64,000 bases of DNA, taken from the NCBI GenBank assembly GCA_963829965.1, contig CAWHLK010000027.1, forward strand, positions 1 to 64,000, read 5' to 3'. This document shows, one piece after another, positions 18,652-27,715 of this stretch. The DNA is from DASXZH01 sp963829965 (GTDB lineage Bacteria > Armatimonadota > Fimbriimonadia > Fimbriimonadales > Fimbriimonadaceae). The first letter of the stretch is position 1, and each line of letters opens with the position of its first letter. A program made the position numbers and the translations under genes. The notes beneath the pieces were generated by a model. It made no database searches. It saw only the letters and a list, made by a program, of their open reading frames with translations, and had not been told where the DNA came from.

Positions 18652-19038
18652 ATGGAACAGTCAGACATCCTGGTCACGGAAGACAACGCGGTAAACCAGT
18701 TCATGCTCACGCGTTTTCTGGAACGAACCGGGCACAGCTACCGGGTCGCCAACAACGGCCAGGAAGCGGTGACCGCATTCAAGAACAAAAGGCCCGCCCT
18801 CATCCTTATGGATGTCCAAATGCCCGTGATGGACGGCCTGGAAGCAGCGCAAGAAATCCGGAAACTCGAGGCAGGCAGTGGGCTCCATACGCCGATCATT
18901 GCCATCACCGCACGGGCGCAGTCAGATGACGAACAACACTGCAAGGACGCGGGAATGGACGATTACATCTCCAAACCGATGAGGATGCAAACGTTGGTGG
19001 TTAAGCTGGCCCAGTGGCTGCCGCCATCGGCGGCATAA
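18652..19038 (+). CDS. CheY-like response regulator receiver
   Basis: 128 residues, a single receiver domain. Acidic pocket E10/D11, phosphoacceptor D54 (ILMDVQMPVMDG), switch Thr86 (IAITA) and K108 (ISKP) are all present, so it should be phosphorylatable. The sequence style (NQFMLTRFLERTGH, ALILMDVQMPVMDGLEAA) is that of receivers from hybrid histidine kinases. No kinase is nearby. Confidence 0.85.
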   Translation: MEQSDILVTEDNAVNQFMLTRFLERTGHSYRVANNGQEAVTAFKNKRPALILMDVQMPVMDGLEAAQEIRKLEAGSGLHTPIIAITARAQSDDEQHCKDAGMDDYISKPMRMQTLVVKLAQWLPPSAA

Positions 19039-19137
19039 CCTCTAGCAAGAAACTAACTTTTCTTTGAACCGTCCGATCTTCGTGCGACATTGACCGGTTG
19101 TCAATGTCAGTGTCGGTGAAGGACGGTGAATACAGCG

Positions 19138-20563
19138 ATGAAGTGGAAGCTAGGACTCGGTAATTGTCGGATCAGTGGTTGTAACCGTTGCCTGCGGGCA
19201 GCAAGATGGGGTCCAAAGTTGGACGCCGATCTCCGGCCGGGTGCGCACGGCGAGCATGGATTCGGCGACCCGCGTATCTTATGAGGTCGCGATCCGGCGA
19301 ACGGCGCAAATGGCTTCGGACCCCCTGGTGGCGAGAATGGCTCGCCGCAACGGGCTTGACCTGCTGAATCTAACCTGGGAAGACACCGGCCGATATAAGA
19401 ACTCCGCCGTTGGCCCCAATATCAGCGACATGACCATTCAAGTTGGTTATGCGCCAGGTGAGCACACTCAGCCGGCCTGCATGCCGGTGATCCGGTATCC
19501 CAACTTCTCGGACAAAACGTGCGATATCGACCCGAGCGCGTTTACGCTTCTCGTCGGCAATGAGCACGGCCAGCCGCTTCGGCGCGTTTCCTTGCGAGAG
19601 TTCCTGGAAAACCCAACCGATTTCTTGTCCCAGCCGGACTCCTGGCTGGGCTCCAACCGGTCCTTGATCGCTCCGCGAGACAGCCATGTCCTTGTGAGCG
19701 CGCAAGCGTGCTTCCTCCCGATTCCAAAGGAGGGTCTTGCTACCTTTAATCCGGTGCTCTTCAACTACTATTCCGAAAGCGGCAACCCCGCAGTTCTTAC
19801 CGTGCTGGCAACCCGCGAAGGCACAAGCACCACGATCATCGACAACAAGAGGAACTCCTTCGCCGAGGGCTCGACTTGGGGCCAGAGGTTGTTCCATAAC
19901 GCAGATGGCCAACGCGCGAGCCTCACCGGTCAGCGCCTGAGCAAATTCACGCCGTCCAACGGCGAGGTCAGCAAAGGCCCCGGACTGAGCATGGTTCTGC
20001 TCATCCAGATTCCGCTGAAACATCGGGTGGTTCCACGCATGAACGACTATGAATCCGCTGCGGCGCCCGGTGCGAACCTCGGGTACGGCGGCGGCGGAGG
20101 GGGCTTCGGCGGCAGAGGCGCCCAGCGCAGCGATGTTGAGAGCGCGGTCATCGGCCACGGCGATGAAGAAGGCCCCTTCACCGAGATCGACGATCTTGCC
20201 ATCCAACGCGACCCCAACCTGCCCGTTCGCGTGACGGTTCAGTTCTACAAAGCCACTTCGAACGGGGTGGTGTCTGAGACAGACATGGACCTGATCAAGC
20301 ATGAGATCGACCGCGTTTACGAGCAGGGAGAGAATGTCGGCTCCCTCGTGGTCGGCGGCGAAACCGGCCGGCCAACGGAGTATTACGGCTGCAAAGTCGA
20401 GCCCGCCGGATGGTGGAACAACTTCTGGCAGCGGTACGAGGAAAACACCGGCATGAACCGCGAAGAAGCAAGGCAGCGGCTTCGGAGGCTGCTCGGCAAC
20501 GAGTATGAGCAGAGACCGGTGAGCGAGTTGTACTTGAGGGACCTGCTGTATCGGAGGAGGTAA
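19138..20563 (+). CDS. Probable lipoprotein of a conserved uncharacterised family, frameshifted near start
   Basis: The long frame (about 460 residues) has no good start: an upstream TAG at 19151 is followed by VIVGSVVVTVACGQQDG, a signal core with lipobox. An ATG at 19138 in another frame gives MKWKLGLG. Removing one base near 19159 joins them into a complete lipoprotein signal, so I infer a one-base error. The body contains TWEDTGRYKNSAVGPNISD, and a Gly-rich stretch (GYGGGGGGFGGRG) near residues 290-305. Without the indel, translation could start at ATG 19256. No enzymatic motif recognised. Confidence 0.6.
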
Positions 20564-20640
20564 CCGATCTCAGGTGGTTGAGTGGAGCGATACCACCGGT
20601 AGGAAGCATTTTTCGTCCGGCGCCCGGAGAGCGGTGCAAC

Positions 20641-20895
20641 TTGCGGATCAACTTGGCAAGGTTCAAATAGCGAAGCGTTGTCATCCCGAAGCGCAGCGAG
20701 GCAGCGACAGCTGCCCCTACGTAGCGAACATTCTGCAGTTGCGGATCAACTTGGCAAGGTTCAAATAGCGAAGCGTTGTCATCCCGAAGCGCAGCGAGGC
20801 AGCGACAGCTGCCCCTACGTAGCGAACATTCTGCAGTTGCAGATCAACTTGGCAAGGTTCAAATAGCGAAGCGTTGTCATCCCGAAGCGCAGCGA
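20641..20895. repeat. 98-bp tandem repeat, 2.6 copies
   Basis: Unit starts at 20641, 20739 and 20837, a period of 98 bp. Each begins TTGCGGATCAACTTGGCAAG (third copy CAGATC) and contains GTCATCCCGAAGCGCAGCGA, a common bacterial intergenic repeat core. The third copy diverges after GCAGCGAGG. The copies are almost identical, so the duplication is recent. Confidence 0.85.
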
Positions 20896-21051
20896 GGGGC
20901 AAGGCCTCCCTCCTTCTCTCCGGCAAATGTTAGATGTCCGGGCCGCAAGCGGCCCGAACATCTAACATTTGCTTCCGGAAGGGGACCCATTCCCCCTCGG
21001 CTTCGGGCCACCAGAAACGGCTATGCCCCTTTGCCCATTACCCTAAGCAAA

Positions 21052-21561
21052 TTACTGCCTCAGTCCCACGACCTTCAATTCAGTCACCATCCGGATGCAG
21101 CGGGCCTGCATCTTGTCGCCCTCAACTACGAGCCGGACCAGGCCCACGCTGGGGGGCAGCGCCTTTCCGTTCATCTTGTAAGCGAGGATCATCGTTCGCC
21201 CGGAAATGCTCGGCTCCGCCTCGCCCAGGCCATAAACGACCTCGTAGCCATCGTCCGCAACGGCGAGAATGTAGGTCGCCAACTCTTTGCCGCGGACATG
21301 TTCGGCCATTGGCAAACCTGCTTTGGCGAGGATTTCGTCGATGGGGGCGCCCTCGTAGCTGTTCTCCGTCCCGTCATGCTCCTTGAGGGTCAGGGTTTTG
21401 TGGGTCATCCCATCCAGTTGAGCCAAGCTCAGATGCAGAGGAGTAGGAACATCGCCGGTGACTCCAAGGCTGTATTCCTTTTGCTTTGCAGGGCCGGAGC
21501 CGCAACAAAAAGCGAGCAAACCGAAGGCGAGAATAGCGGAAACGGAAATTTTTGGGTGCAT
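21052..21561 (-). CDS. Lipoprotein with molybdopterin-oxidoreductase-like fold
   Basis: 169 residues from ATG 21561. Signal SAILAFGLLAFCCGSG gives a lipoprotein. The core LHLSLAQLDGMTHKTLTLKE with the YEGAPIDEILAKAG box is the pattern of the sulfite-oxidase-type Moco-binding domain (SUOX fold). These short versions usually lack the full active site. No conserved Moco-ligand Cys is seen in the usual place, so catalysis is doubtful. Located outside the inner membrane. Confidence 0.7.
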   Translation of the reverse strand: MHPKISVSAILAFGLLAFCCGSGPAKQKEYSLGVTGDVPTPLHLSLAQLDGMTHKTLTLKEHDGTENSYEGAPIDEILAKAGLPMAEHVRGKELATYILAVADDGYEVVYGLGEAEPSISGRTMILAYKMNGKALPPSVGLVRLVVEGDKMQARCIRMVTELKVVGLRQ

Positions 21562-21628
21562 GGGCCAATTCTGCACCAAAACCAGCGATTCATTTCAGCC
21601 AAAGGACGGACTCGCCCCCCTTTCCTGT

Positions 21629-22102
21629 CTAGGCGGCAAGCTTGCCGGAAATCTCAACGATCAGCGGGTCGCTGATCGCGTTCCACTCATCTTCGCGGAT
21701 GTGGATGCCGGCCACCAGATGCGTTCCCGACGAGGTGCACATTCTGAATTTGTAGACGATCCAAAAGAAATCTTCGCCGAAAGCGTCGGGAGCGAGCAAA
21801 ACCGTTTGCGTCAGATCTCCGTTACTGAGAATCTCCTTGTCTTGCTTGCGAATGGCTTCAAGAGCTTCGCCCTGGAACAGGTCTTGCTCGCTATAAACCT
21901 GCCGCTCGCCAATGTGGCCAATGCAGATGTCCTTGGCGGTGCGGTTAAGATAGACGTAGCGCCCTTCCGCATCCTTTAGGTACCCCACGGCGGGGCTTCC
22001 GTCGAGAAGGGAGAGAAACTCCAGGTCCCTGTCGATCAGGGATCTCAAGACATTTTTGAGACTTTCATTCTCAGAGGGAAAGGTGTCTTCAGGCGCAGTC
22101 AT
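21629..22102 (-). CDS. PAS-domain protein
   Basis: 157 residues. One PAS domain spans about residues 28-140: LSLLDGSPAVGYLKDAEGRYVYLNRTAKDI is the classic PAS start, with HIREDEWNAI at the end. There is no output domain, so it would act as a partner sensor or is a remnant. It is next to, and divergent from, recJ. Confidence 0.75.
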   Translation of the reverse strand: MTAPEDTFPSENESLKNVLRSLIDRDLEFLSLLDGSPAVGYLKDAEGRYVYLNRTAKDICIGHIGERQVYSEQDLFQGEALEAIRKQDKEILSNGDLTQTVLLAPDAFGEDFFWIVYKFRMCTSSGTHLVAGIHIREDEWNAISDPLIVEISGKLAA

Positions 22103-22213
22103 GGTTCGTCCCTATCATAAGTTATTGGAAGGACATTCCCTTATCTCCAGTACCTCGGCGGCCCTGACAATCGAAGACATTTCCCGGCCTTGTTCTGCGT
22201 CCATACTATCGCT

Positions 22214-23968
22214 ATGATCTCTACTGCCGAGCGAACCGTTCTGTGGAAAATCCCCGCGAGGCAGCCGGAAAAGGAGCGTGTCCTCCAGGATGCCCTCGGC
22301 ATTCCGCCACTCGTGGCGTGCGTCCTTATCAACCGCGGATTCGAGTCGCCCGAAGCGGCCCACGAGTTCCTCTATCCGTCGCTCGATGGGCTCGGCTCAC
22401 CCAAAGATCTGCCCGATTATGAACCGGCCCGAAATGAGATATTGGGCGCGAAAGAGCGAGGCGATCTGATCTATGTGCACGGCGATTACGACGTGGACGG
22501 CGTCACCAGCGCGGCCCTTCTCACCCGGTTCCTGAAAAGCATTGGCGCCAATGTGGAAGTCCATGTTCCCCACCGCTTGAAGGAGGGCTACGGCATCCAT
22601 AAAAAGGCGGTCGAAGAGGCCAAAGAGATGGGGGCCAAGCTGTTCCTGACCTGCGACTGCGGCGTCAGCGCGGTGGAACAGGTGCAAGAAGCCAGAGAAG
22701 CGGGCATGCGAGTGGTCATTACGGACCACCACACCATCGGCGAATCCCTGCCGGAGGCGCACGCTCTCGTCAACCCCCATTTACCCGGCACCCGGTATCC
22801 CTACCACGAACTCAGTGGTGTCGGCGTCGCCTTTCGCTTGTGTGAAGGTCTTGCCGAGGAACTTGGCTTTAATAAGGACAAATACCGCCGGGCATTCTTG
22901 GACCTCGCCGTGCTCGGCACCGTCGCGGACGTCATGCCCCTCACCGGCGAGAACCGGATCATTGCAAGGCATGGCCTTACAAACTTGTATGAAACCAAGA
23001 AAATCGGTTTACAGGCGCTCATGCGGGAATCGAACCTTCTTGAAGACTGCAACGGACAGTTGAAGGCGTGGCACATCGGCTTTGTGCTCGGGCCAAGGCT
23101 CAATGCCTCCGGTCGCATCGACGATGCGGCCCGTTCTCTGAATCTCCTTCTCACATCAGACGAAACCGAAGCCCGCACCATGGCCGCGGAAATCGAGCAG
23201 ATCAACAAGACGCGCAAAGAGCAGATGGACGAGATGATCGAGATCGCGGTTCAGCGCGTGATCGAGCAAGGGCTGCACACCAATTATGCGATCGTGCTGG
23301 CGGCGGATGACTGGCATCCCGGCCTGATCGGATTGGTGGCGGGCCGCCTTGTTGAGCGGTTTAGAAGACCCACCTTTGTGGTTACCGTCGATTCTCTCAC
23401 CGGGGACGCCAAGGCATCCGGCCGCTCTATTCCTGGGTTCAATCTTGCCAATACCATTCGCGCCCACGCCCATTTGGTTTCCGGCGGCGGCCACGCAATG
23501 GCGGCGGGATTCTCCACCAAGCGGGAACTCGTTCCCGAAGTGGAGCGCGCCTTTGTCCAATACGCCTCCGAACACCTCACTGAGGAAGACTTTGCGGTGA
23601 GGATGAACGTGGACGCGATTGTCAAGCCCGCCGAGGCGGGCCTCGTTGCCGCGAAGGGTCTGGAACTGCTCGAGCCATTCGGGTGCGAAAACCCGGAGCC
23701 CATCTTTGAGATCGACTGCGCGAGCGTTATCCGGGTCGAGCCAACCAAAAATCCCCTCCATCCGAGGATCGTCGTTCGACTTGCGGACGGCTCCGGCCCC
23801 GCGGTAAAGACGATGGCGTTCGGAATGGGTGAAAAACTCCAAGCCCAGCCCCTTCCCTTTGAAGCCAAGATGCTGGTCGGCGTAAGGGTCGACACCTGGG
23901 GCGGCCGCGAATCGGCGAAGTGGGATATTCGGCATTTCGAGCCGTGCAAAGGTTGGGCAGGCCAGTAG
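22214..23968 (+). CDS. recJ: Single-stranded-DNA exonuclease RecJ
   Basis: 584 residues from ATG 22214. 5'-3' exonuclease on single-stranded DNA in recombination and mismatch repair. Motifs: HGDYDVDGVTSAALL (motif I), TCDCGVSA (II), ITDHHTIGE (DHH, motif III), DLAVLGTVADVMPL, the DHHA1 part GLIGLVAGRLVERF, and ASGRSIPGFN...GGGHAMAAGF. A C-terminal OB-like part (KTMAFGMGEKLQ) is present. The length is typical. An upstream TTG would add eight residues; the ATG is preferred. Confidence 0.95.
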   Translation: MISTAERTVLWKIPARQPEKERVLQDALGIPPLVACVLINRGFESPEAAHEFLYPSLDGLGSPKDLPDYEPARNEILGAKERGDLIYVHGDYDVDGVTSAALLTRFLKSIGANVEVHVPHRLKEGYGIHKKAVEEAKEMGAKLFLTCDCGVSAVEQVQEAREAGMRVVITDHHTIGESLPEAHALVNPHLPGTRYPYHELSGVGVAFRLCEGLAEELGFNKDKYRRAFLDLAVLGTVADVMPLTGENRIIARHGLTNLYETKKIGLQALMRESNLLEDCNGQLKAWHIGFVLGPRLNASGRIDDAARSLNLLLTSDETEARTMAAEIEQINKTRKEQMDEMIEIAVQRVIEQGLHTNYAIVLAADDWHPGLIGLVAGRLVERFRRPTFVVTVDSLTGDAKASGRSIPGFNLANTIRAHAHLVSGGGHAMAAGFSTKRELVPEVERAFVQYASEHLTEEDFAVRMNVDAIVKPAEAGLVAAKGLELLEPFGCENPEPIFEIDCASVIRVEPTKNPLHPRIVVRLADGSGPAVKTMAFGMGEKLQAQPLPFEAKMLVGVRVDTWGGRESAKWDIRHFEPCKGWAGQ

Positions 23969-24024
23969 AGATTTGACGGCAAGCGATAACTCCTTTACAA
24001 TATGTACAGTCTCGCCGCAATTTG

Positions 24025-25143
24025 ATGAAAAAAACTTACAATCGATTTAGGCTGCTTCTTCTTGTCCTATGCATCGCCCTTCCTTTCTTTTCTCACGCTC
24101 AGTCGTTCCCTCCGGCTTTCAGCAAGACGGGGAGCTACGCGGCGGGCGACGTCGTTCAATACGGCGGCAACTGGTACCGGGCGATGAAAGCACTTAGCGC
24201 GAACGGGCCTTATCCGGCCTCTGCTTACGGCGACTGGGAACTGAACTTCGTTCGCTCCAATACCACCCTGGTAATTGGAGTTGGGCAACCGTTCGCAAAC
24301 CTGGTTTATGCCTGGCAGTTTGCGCGCAACGCCCGTATCGCCGATGCCGCCTACCTTCATTTCAGCATTTCGACTCAAAATGCCAACTTCGCCGAAACGT
24401 TCACTGGTCCTTTCTCCTTGGATCACGGTTCAGGAGCGCTGATATCCATCATCGGAGACGTGGTCGACAACATCACGCTTAATTTCCCTGCCTTTTCGAA
24501 CGGCCTCGTCATCGATACCGGCCATACGATCGGAACGATTTCCGGCGTGCAGATCACGGGAGTCTTGACGGCCGCTTCCTTCGAGTCTTACACTGGCGGA
24601 ATCCAAATGGCTTCGGGAAACATCAGCAACTTAACCAACGCCATCATAAGCCAATTCACGCAGGGCATAAACGCCACCGAGGGCTCCACCATTGTCGCAT
24701 ACCAGGGGCTGGAAATCACGGCGTGCATGAACGGAATACAAGCTAGCTACTCTTCATCGGTTATTGCGCCTGCGGCTCATATAACTTTGGGAGCCTATCA
24801 AGGTGGGGCATCTACAGAGGGGATTGGCCTGCTGGCCGGCGAAAATGCGACGATCGATTGCGAAAACGCCATTATCGGAAATGCAACGAACTTTGGACAA
24901 GGGGTTGTTGCGCAGAACGGTGGAGTGGTCAATGTGAGCAGCACGACTATTAGCGAATGGCGAGCGGGCTGCTATGCGGATTCCAAAGGGCACATCGATG
25001 CTGAAGGAGCAACCCTCAAAAACAACACCTATGACATATCGGTGGCACAGGCGGGCACGGTAAACGACTCCGGCGCGACCCTTTACGATCCAACTGAACA
25101 GGGAACAAACGACGGCTCGTACATCTTTACCACCGCTCCCTGA
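24025..25143 (+). CDS. Secreted beta-helix protein, paralogue 4
   Basis: 372 residues with signal peptide (LLLLVLCIALPFFSHAQ). Same build as the three genes at 7.8-11.4 kb: FPPAFSKTGSYAAGDVVQYGGNWYR module (the Cys is replaced), TTLVIGVGQPFANLVYAWQF linker, beta-helix, and end motif GTNDGSYIF. It is on the opposite strand and more divergent, with an extra segment between module and helix (LTAASFESYTGGIQMASG). Likely an older duplicate. Confidence 0.75.
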   Translation: MKKTYNRFRLLLLVLCIALPFFSHAQSFPPAFSKTGSYAAGDVVQYGGNWYRAMKALSANGPYPASAYGDWELNFVRSNTTLVIGVGQPFANLVYAWQFARNARIADAAYLHFSISTQNANFAETFTGPFSLDHGSGALISIIGDVVDNITLNFPAFSNGLVIDTGHTIGTISGVQITGVLTAASFESYTGGIQMASGNISNLTNAIISQFTQGINATEGSTIVAYQGLEITACMNGIQASYSSSVIAPAAHITLGAYQGGASTEGIGLLAGENATIDCENAIIGNATNFGQGVVAQNGGVVNVSSTTISEWRAGCYADSKGHIDAEGATLKNNTYDISVAQAGTVNDSGATLYDPTEQGTNDGSYIFTTAP

Positions 25144-25147
25144 ATTG

Positions 25148-26146
25148 CTACATGCCCACGCGAACCCGGAAGTTCACAATCCGGCCGTGCCGGCGGGCGG
25201 TGATCGAAATCTCGTCCCCAACCGTTTGCTGCAGGATCATGCGGGCGAAATCGAGTCCTTTTCGGATGGGCGTGGCATCGATCTGGATGATGATGTCTCC
25301 CTCTTTGATCCCCGCTTGGTCCGCGGGTGAATTGTCCTGGACCGCCGAAACAAGGGCGCCGGCGCCGGGGGCATCGCCACAGTAGATCCCAATCGCCGGG
25401 CGTTCGGCTGCGTGCTTGGGCGTAAGCAAGCCGGCGATCACCCGCCGCATCACGGCAGGGCTGGGAGAATAAAGCACGGCGTTGACCGTTCTGTCGTCGG
25501 CGAAAATTTGGGGCCTTTCAAATGCCTTTCCGAGAGCTCCGCCGCCGATGCTTTGAGTCGTCAGGGTTAGAGTGGCCTGAAGCACGCCCACAAGGGATCC
25601 ATCGAGCGCAAAAAGAGGCGCGCCTGCAACATGCCCGGGCTTGCCGTCGTAGTGGATCTCGCTGAGTGACTGCACCTGGTGTCCGTTTCCTACCACCGCG
25701 AGCTTCTGAGTGTCCACCAGTTGCGCGGTTGACGGCCCATCGCCAAAGGCTGCAATCAGCATCTTCGGATGGAAGCGGTCCACGACTTCGCCGATGGCAG
25801 GGTGGTAGAGGCTCGCGAACTTGCGTTCGCCCACGGGGTCTTCCGTTTTGAGCAAAACCAACTGGGTTGGGCCATCGGTGGCAACCACGAACAGCGTCAC
25901 GCGCTGGCCGTCATAAAACTCGCCTTGAAGTGTTTGATCCCCTCCCACCACCGGCTTCCCGGTGATGAAATACCCCTGAGGATCGACAAGCGCGGCCGTT
26001 CCCCGCACCTTATCGTCCTTGAGAACCACCACCACGCACGGTTGGATCTTGCTCCAAACCGGCGCGAGGAGCGGATCGTCGAGCTTGGGAGCAGGAGCGG
26101 CGGCCGCCGCTTGGCATAAAACGAGACTAACCGCCAAAGACAACAT
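25148..26146 (-). CDS. HtrA-like PDZ protein lacking the catalytic triad
   Basis: 332 residues. Signal peptide LAVSLVLCQAAAAAP, a trypsin-like fold (VVVVLKDDKVRGTAALVDPQGYFIT), then a PDZ domain (about 235-330: IGIYCGDAPGAGALVSAVQDNSPADQAGIKEGD). The His site that reads TNNHVV in DegP is TGKPVVGG, and the GNSGGP serine site is GHVAGAPLF. So it is not a protease by sequence, and probably a periplasmic sensor or binding protein. The ATG overlaps the end of the anti-sigma gene by 20 bp, so it is translated in the same operon, resembling rpoE-rseA-degS/mucD order. Confidence 0.8.
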   Translation of the reverse strand: MLSLAVSLVLCQAAAAAPAPKLDDPLLAPVWSKIQPCVVVVLKDDKVRGTAALVDPQGYFITGKPVVGGDQTLQGEFYDGQRVTLFVVATDGPTQLVLLKTEDPVGERKFASLYHPAIGEVVDRFHPKMLIAAFGDGPSTAQLVDTQKLAVVGNGHQVQSLSEIHYDGKPGHVAGAPLFALDGSLVGVLQATLTLTTQSIGGGALGKAFERPQIFADDRTVNAVLYSPSPAVMRRVIAGLLTPKHAAERPAIGIYCGDAPGAGALVSAVQDNSPADQAGIKEGDIIIQIDATPIRKGLDFARMILQQTVGDEISITARRHGRIVNFRVRVGM

Positions 26147-26910
26147 TCGTGCTCGGATCTACCTCCGTGGCAGTTTGAGCTCCAGTTGCCCCGTCCTGTG
26201 CGTTATGCACGACGATAATCTTCTGATCGCCCTGGTCGCTTTGCCCGGAATTATCCGGCGCTGTTTGGGGCGTCGAATCGGTTGGCGAGGCGGGCACGGA
26301 CCCCTGATCGGAATCCACGGGGGCCGAATCAGGCTGGCTTAACGAAGTGTTGGCCTGCAACTCTGAGCTGACTTGCTCGATCGAGAGTTGCCGGTGAACT
26401 CGTTTCCGCACGGTTAACGTGGCAAGGTGAGCCGGTTTTGCCGCATTTTCCGGCCGGGCAAAATACACGTCTCCACGAATCGCTTCGCTTCTGTTGGTGA
26501 TCTCCGTGTCGGGATAAAGTGCGGGCGCCTGCGGAACCTTTACCGTCCAGTCGGGCTCATTGGTGGCAACTTCGGCGGCATGGGAGTTGGATTGCTGAGT
26601 TGATGGCCGAGAAGTGATCAGGAAAAGAGAGAACGCCGCAACCAGGCACGGTCCAAAGATCAAAGCCCATCGTCCGAACGAGCGGTCCTTCTTGAGACCT
26701 TGGCGCAAAATCGCATCTCTCATGCGCTCGACGCCTATCTGAGGCTCGGGCACGGAGTTGAGCAGTTTGAGGTCGCTCTTTAGGGAGCGATAGTCTTCCA
26801 AAGCTCTCGCCGCTTGGGGCTTCAGGTTAGCCTCAACTCGGGCAGCTTCTTCCGCGGCCAATTCGCCGAAAGCCAGGTGGATTAATTCGATCTTCTTCGC
26901 GACGTTTCAT
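26127..26910 (-). CDS. Anti-sigma-factor-like membrane protein, indel at the start codon
   Basis: About 260 residues with one transmembrane helix (WALIFGPCLVAAFSLFLIT) and a Ser/Gln/Asp-rich outer part. The N-terminal LAFGELAAEEAARVEANL segment matches the anti-sigma domain. The open frame has no ATG. At 26910 an ATGA overlaps the sigma gene stop; deleting one A (ATGAAACG to ATGAACG) yields MNVAKKIELIHLAFGEL in frame, the obvious true start. Otherwise translation could begin at TTG 26861. It is a presumed negative regulator of the sigma factor upstream. Confidence 0.7.
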
Positions 26911-27566
26911 TTTTTCACTTCATCGCCCAACAACGGAGCAATTCGTTCTCTCAACGCCCTCCTGGCCCTCAAGACCCTCAGCTTTGCGCCCCCCACCGTA
27001 CAATCTAAAATCTCGGCTATTTCGCTGTATTCCCTCTCTTCCAAATCTCGCAAAACGATCACCGTTCGGTGATGGCTCGGAAGCGCGTTCAGCGCCTTCC
27101 GGAGAGCCGCGGCTCTCATGTCTTGGCTCAAGTTTTCAACCGGGTCCTCGATATCGCCCTGCGTCATCCAAAGAAGCGATCCTCCGGCTTGCTGCTGCTC
27201 CAAAGATTGTCTTCGCTGGCTCATTCGCGCCATATCCGTGCAAAGGTTCGTCACGATCCTGAGCAGCCAGGTGGTGAACTTGGCTTCATCCCGATATTTG
27301 CCCAAGTTTTGATACGCTCTCACAAACGCCTCTTGAACCACGTCCTCGGCGTCGTCCCTCGTGGATGCCATTTGATAGGCAAACCGATAAACGAGTTGAC
27401 GGTGCCGCTTGAATAGCCTCTCGAACGCGGCAAAGTCACCATCGCGAGCACGCTTGACTAAAGCATTATCGCTGTCGAACTCCAACGAGTTCGCCACTAC
27501 GCCATGAGTTATGGTTGAGCTGATCATATCGGGCGATTCTTGAACCGGTTTTCGCTTCCAACTCAT
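26907..27566 (-). CDS. ECF RNA polymerase sigma factor 1
   Basis: 219 residues. Region 2 (FAAFERLFKRHRQLVYRFAYQM, DAEDVVQEAFVRAYQNL) and region 4 (LPSHHRTVIVLRDLEEREYSEIAEIL followed by a helix-turn-helix) of RpoE-like ECF sigma factors. The ATGA overlap with the anti-sigma gene and the downstream PDZ gene suggest an envelope-stress regulon. Confidence 0.9.
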   Translation of the reverse strand: MSWKRKPVQESPDMISSTITHGVVANSLEFDSDNALVKRARDGDFAAFERLFKRHRQLVYRFAYQMASTRDDAEDVVQEAFVRAYQNLGKYRDEAKFTTWLLRIVTNLCTDMARMSQRRQSLEQQQAGGSLLWMTQGDIEDPVENLSQDMRAAALRKALNALPSHHRTVIVLRDLEEREYSEIAEILDCTVGGAKLRVLRARRALRERIAPLLGDEVKK

Positions 27567-27715
27567 TTGACGTCACTAACCCTTTGCCGTTTCACCTTTA
27601 ATACCAGATTTTGCGGCCTCTCAAGAACCATACTATATCGGTTTTTGTGCTCAACGAGGAGCGCCCCTTAGGTGCTCGTCTCGAAGGCATGAACAACGTT
27701 TGGAGATTTTGCCCT

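Noticed and set aside
19370..20302. 310-codon minus-strand frame
   Set aside because: Antisense of the conserved lipoprotein gene at 19138-20563, which has the signal peptide and coherent sequence.
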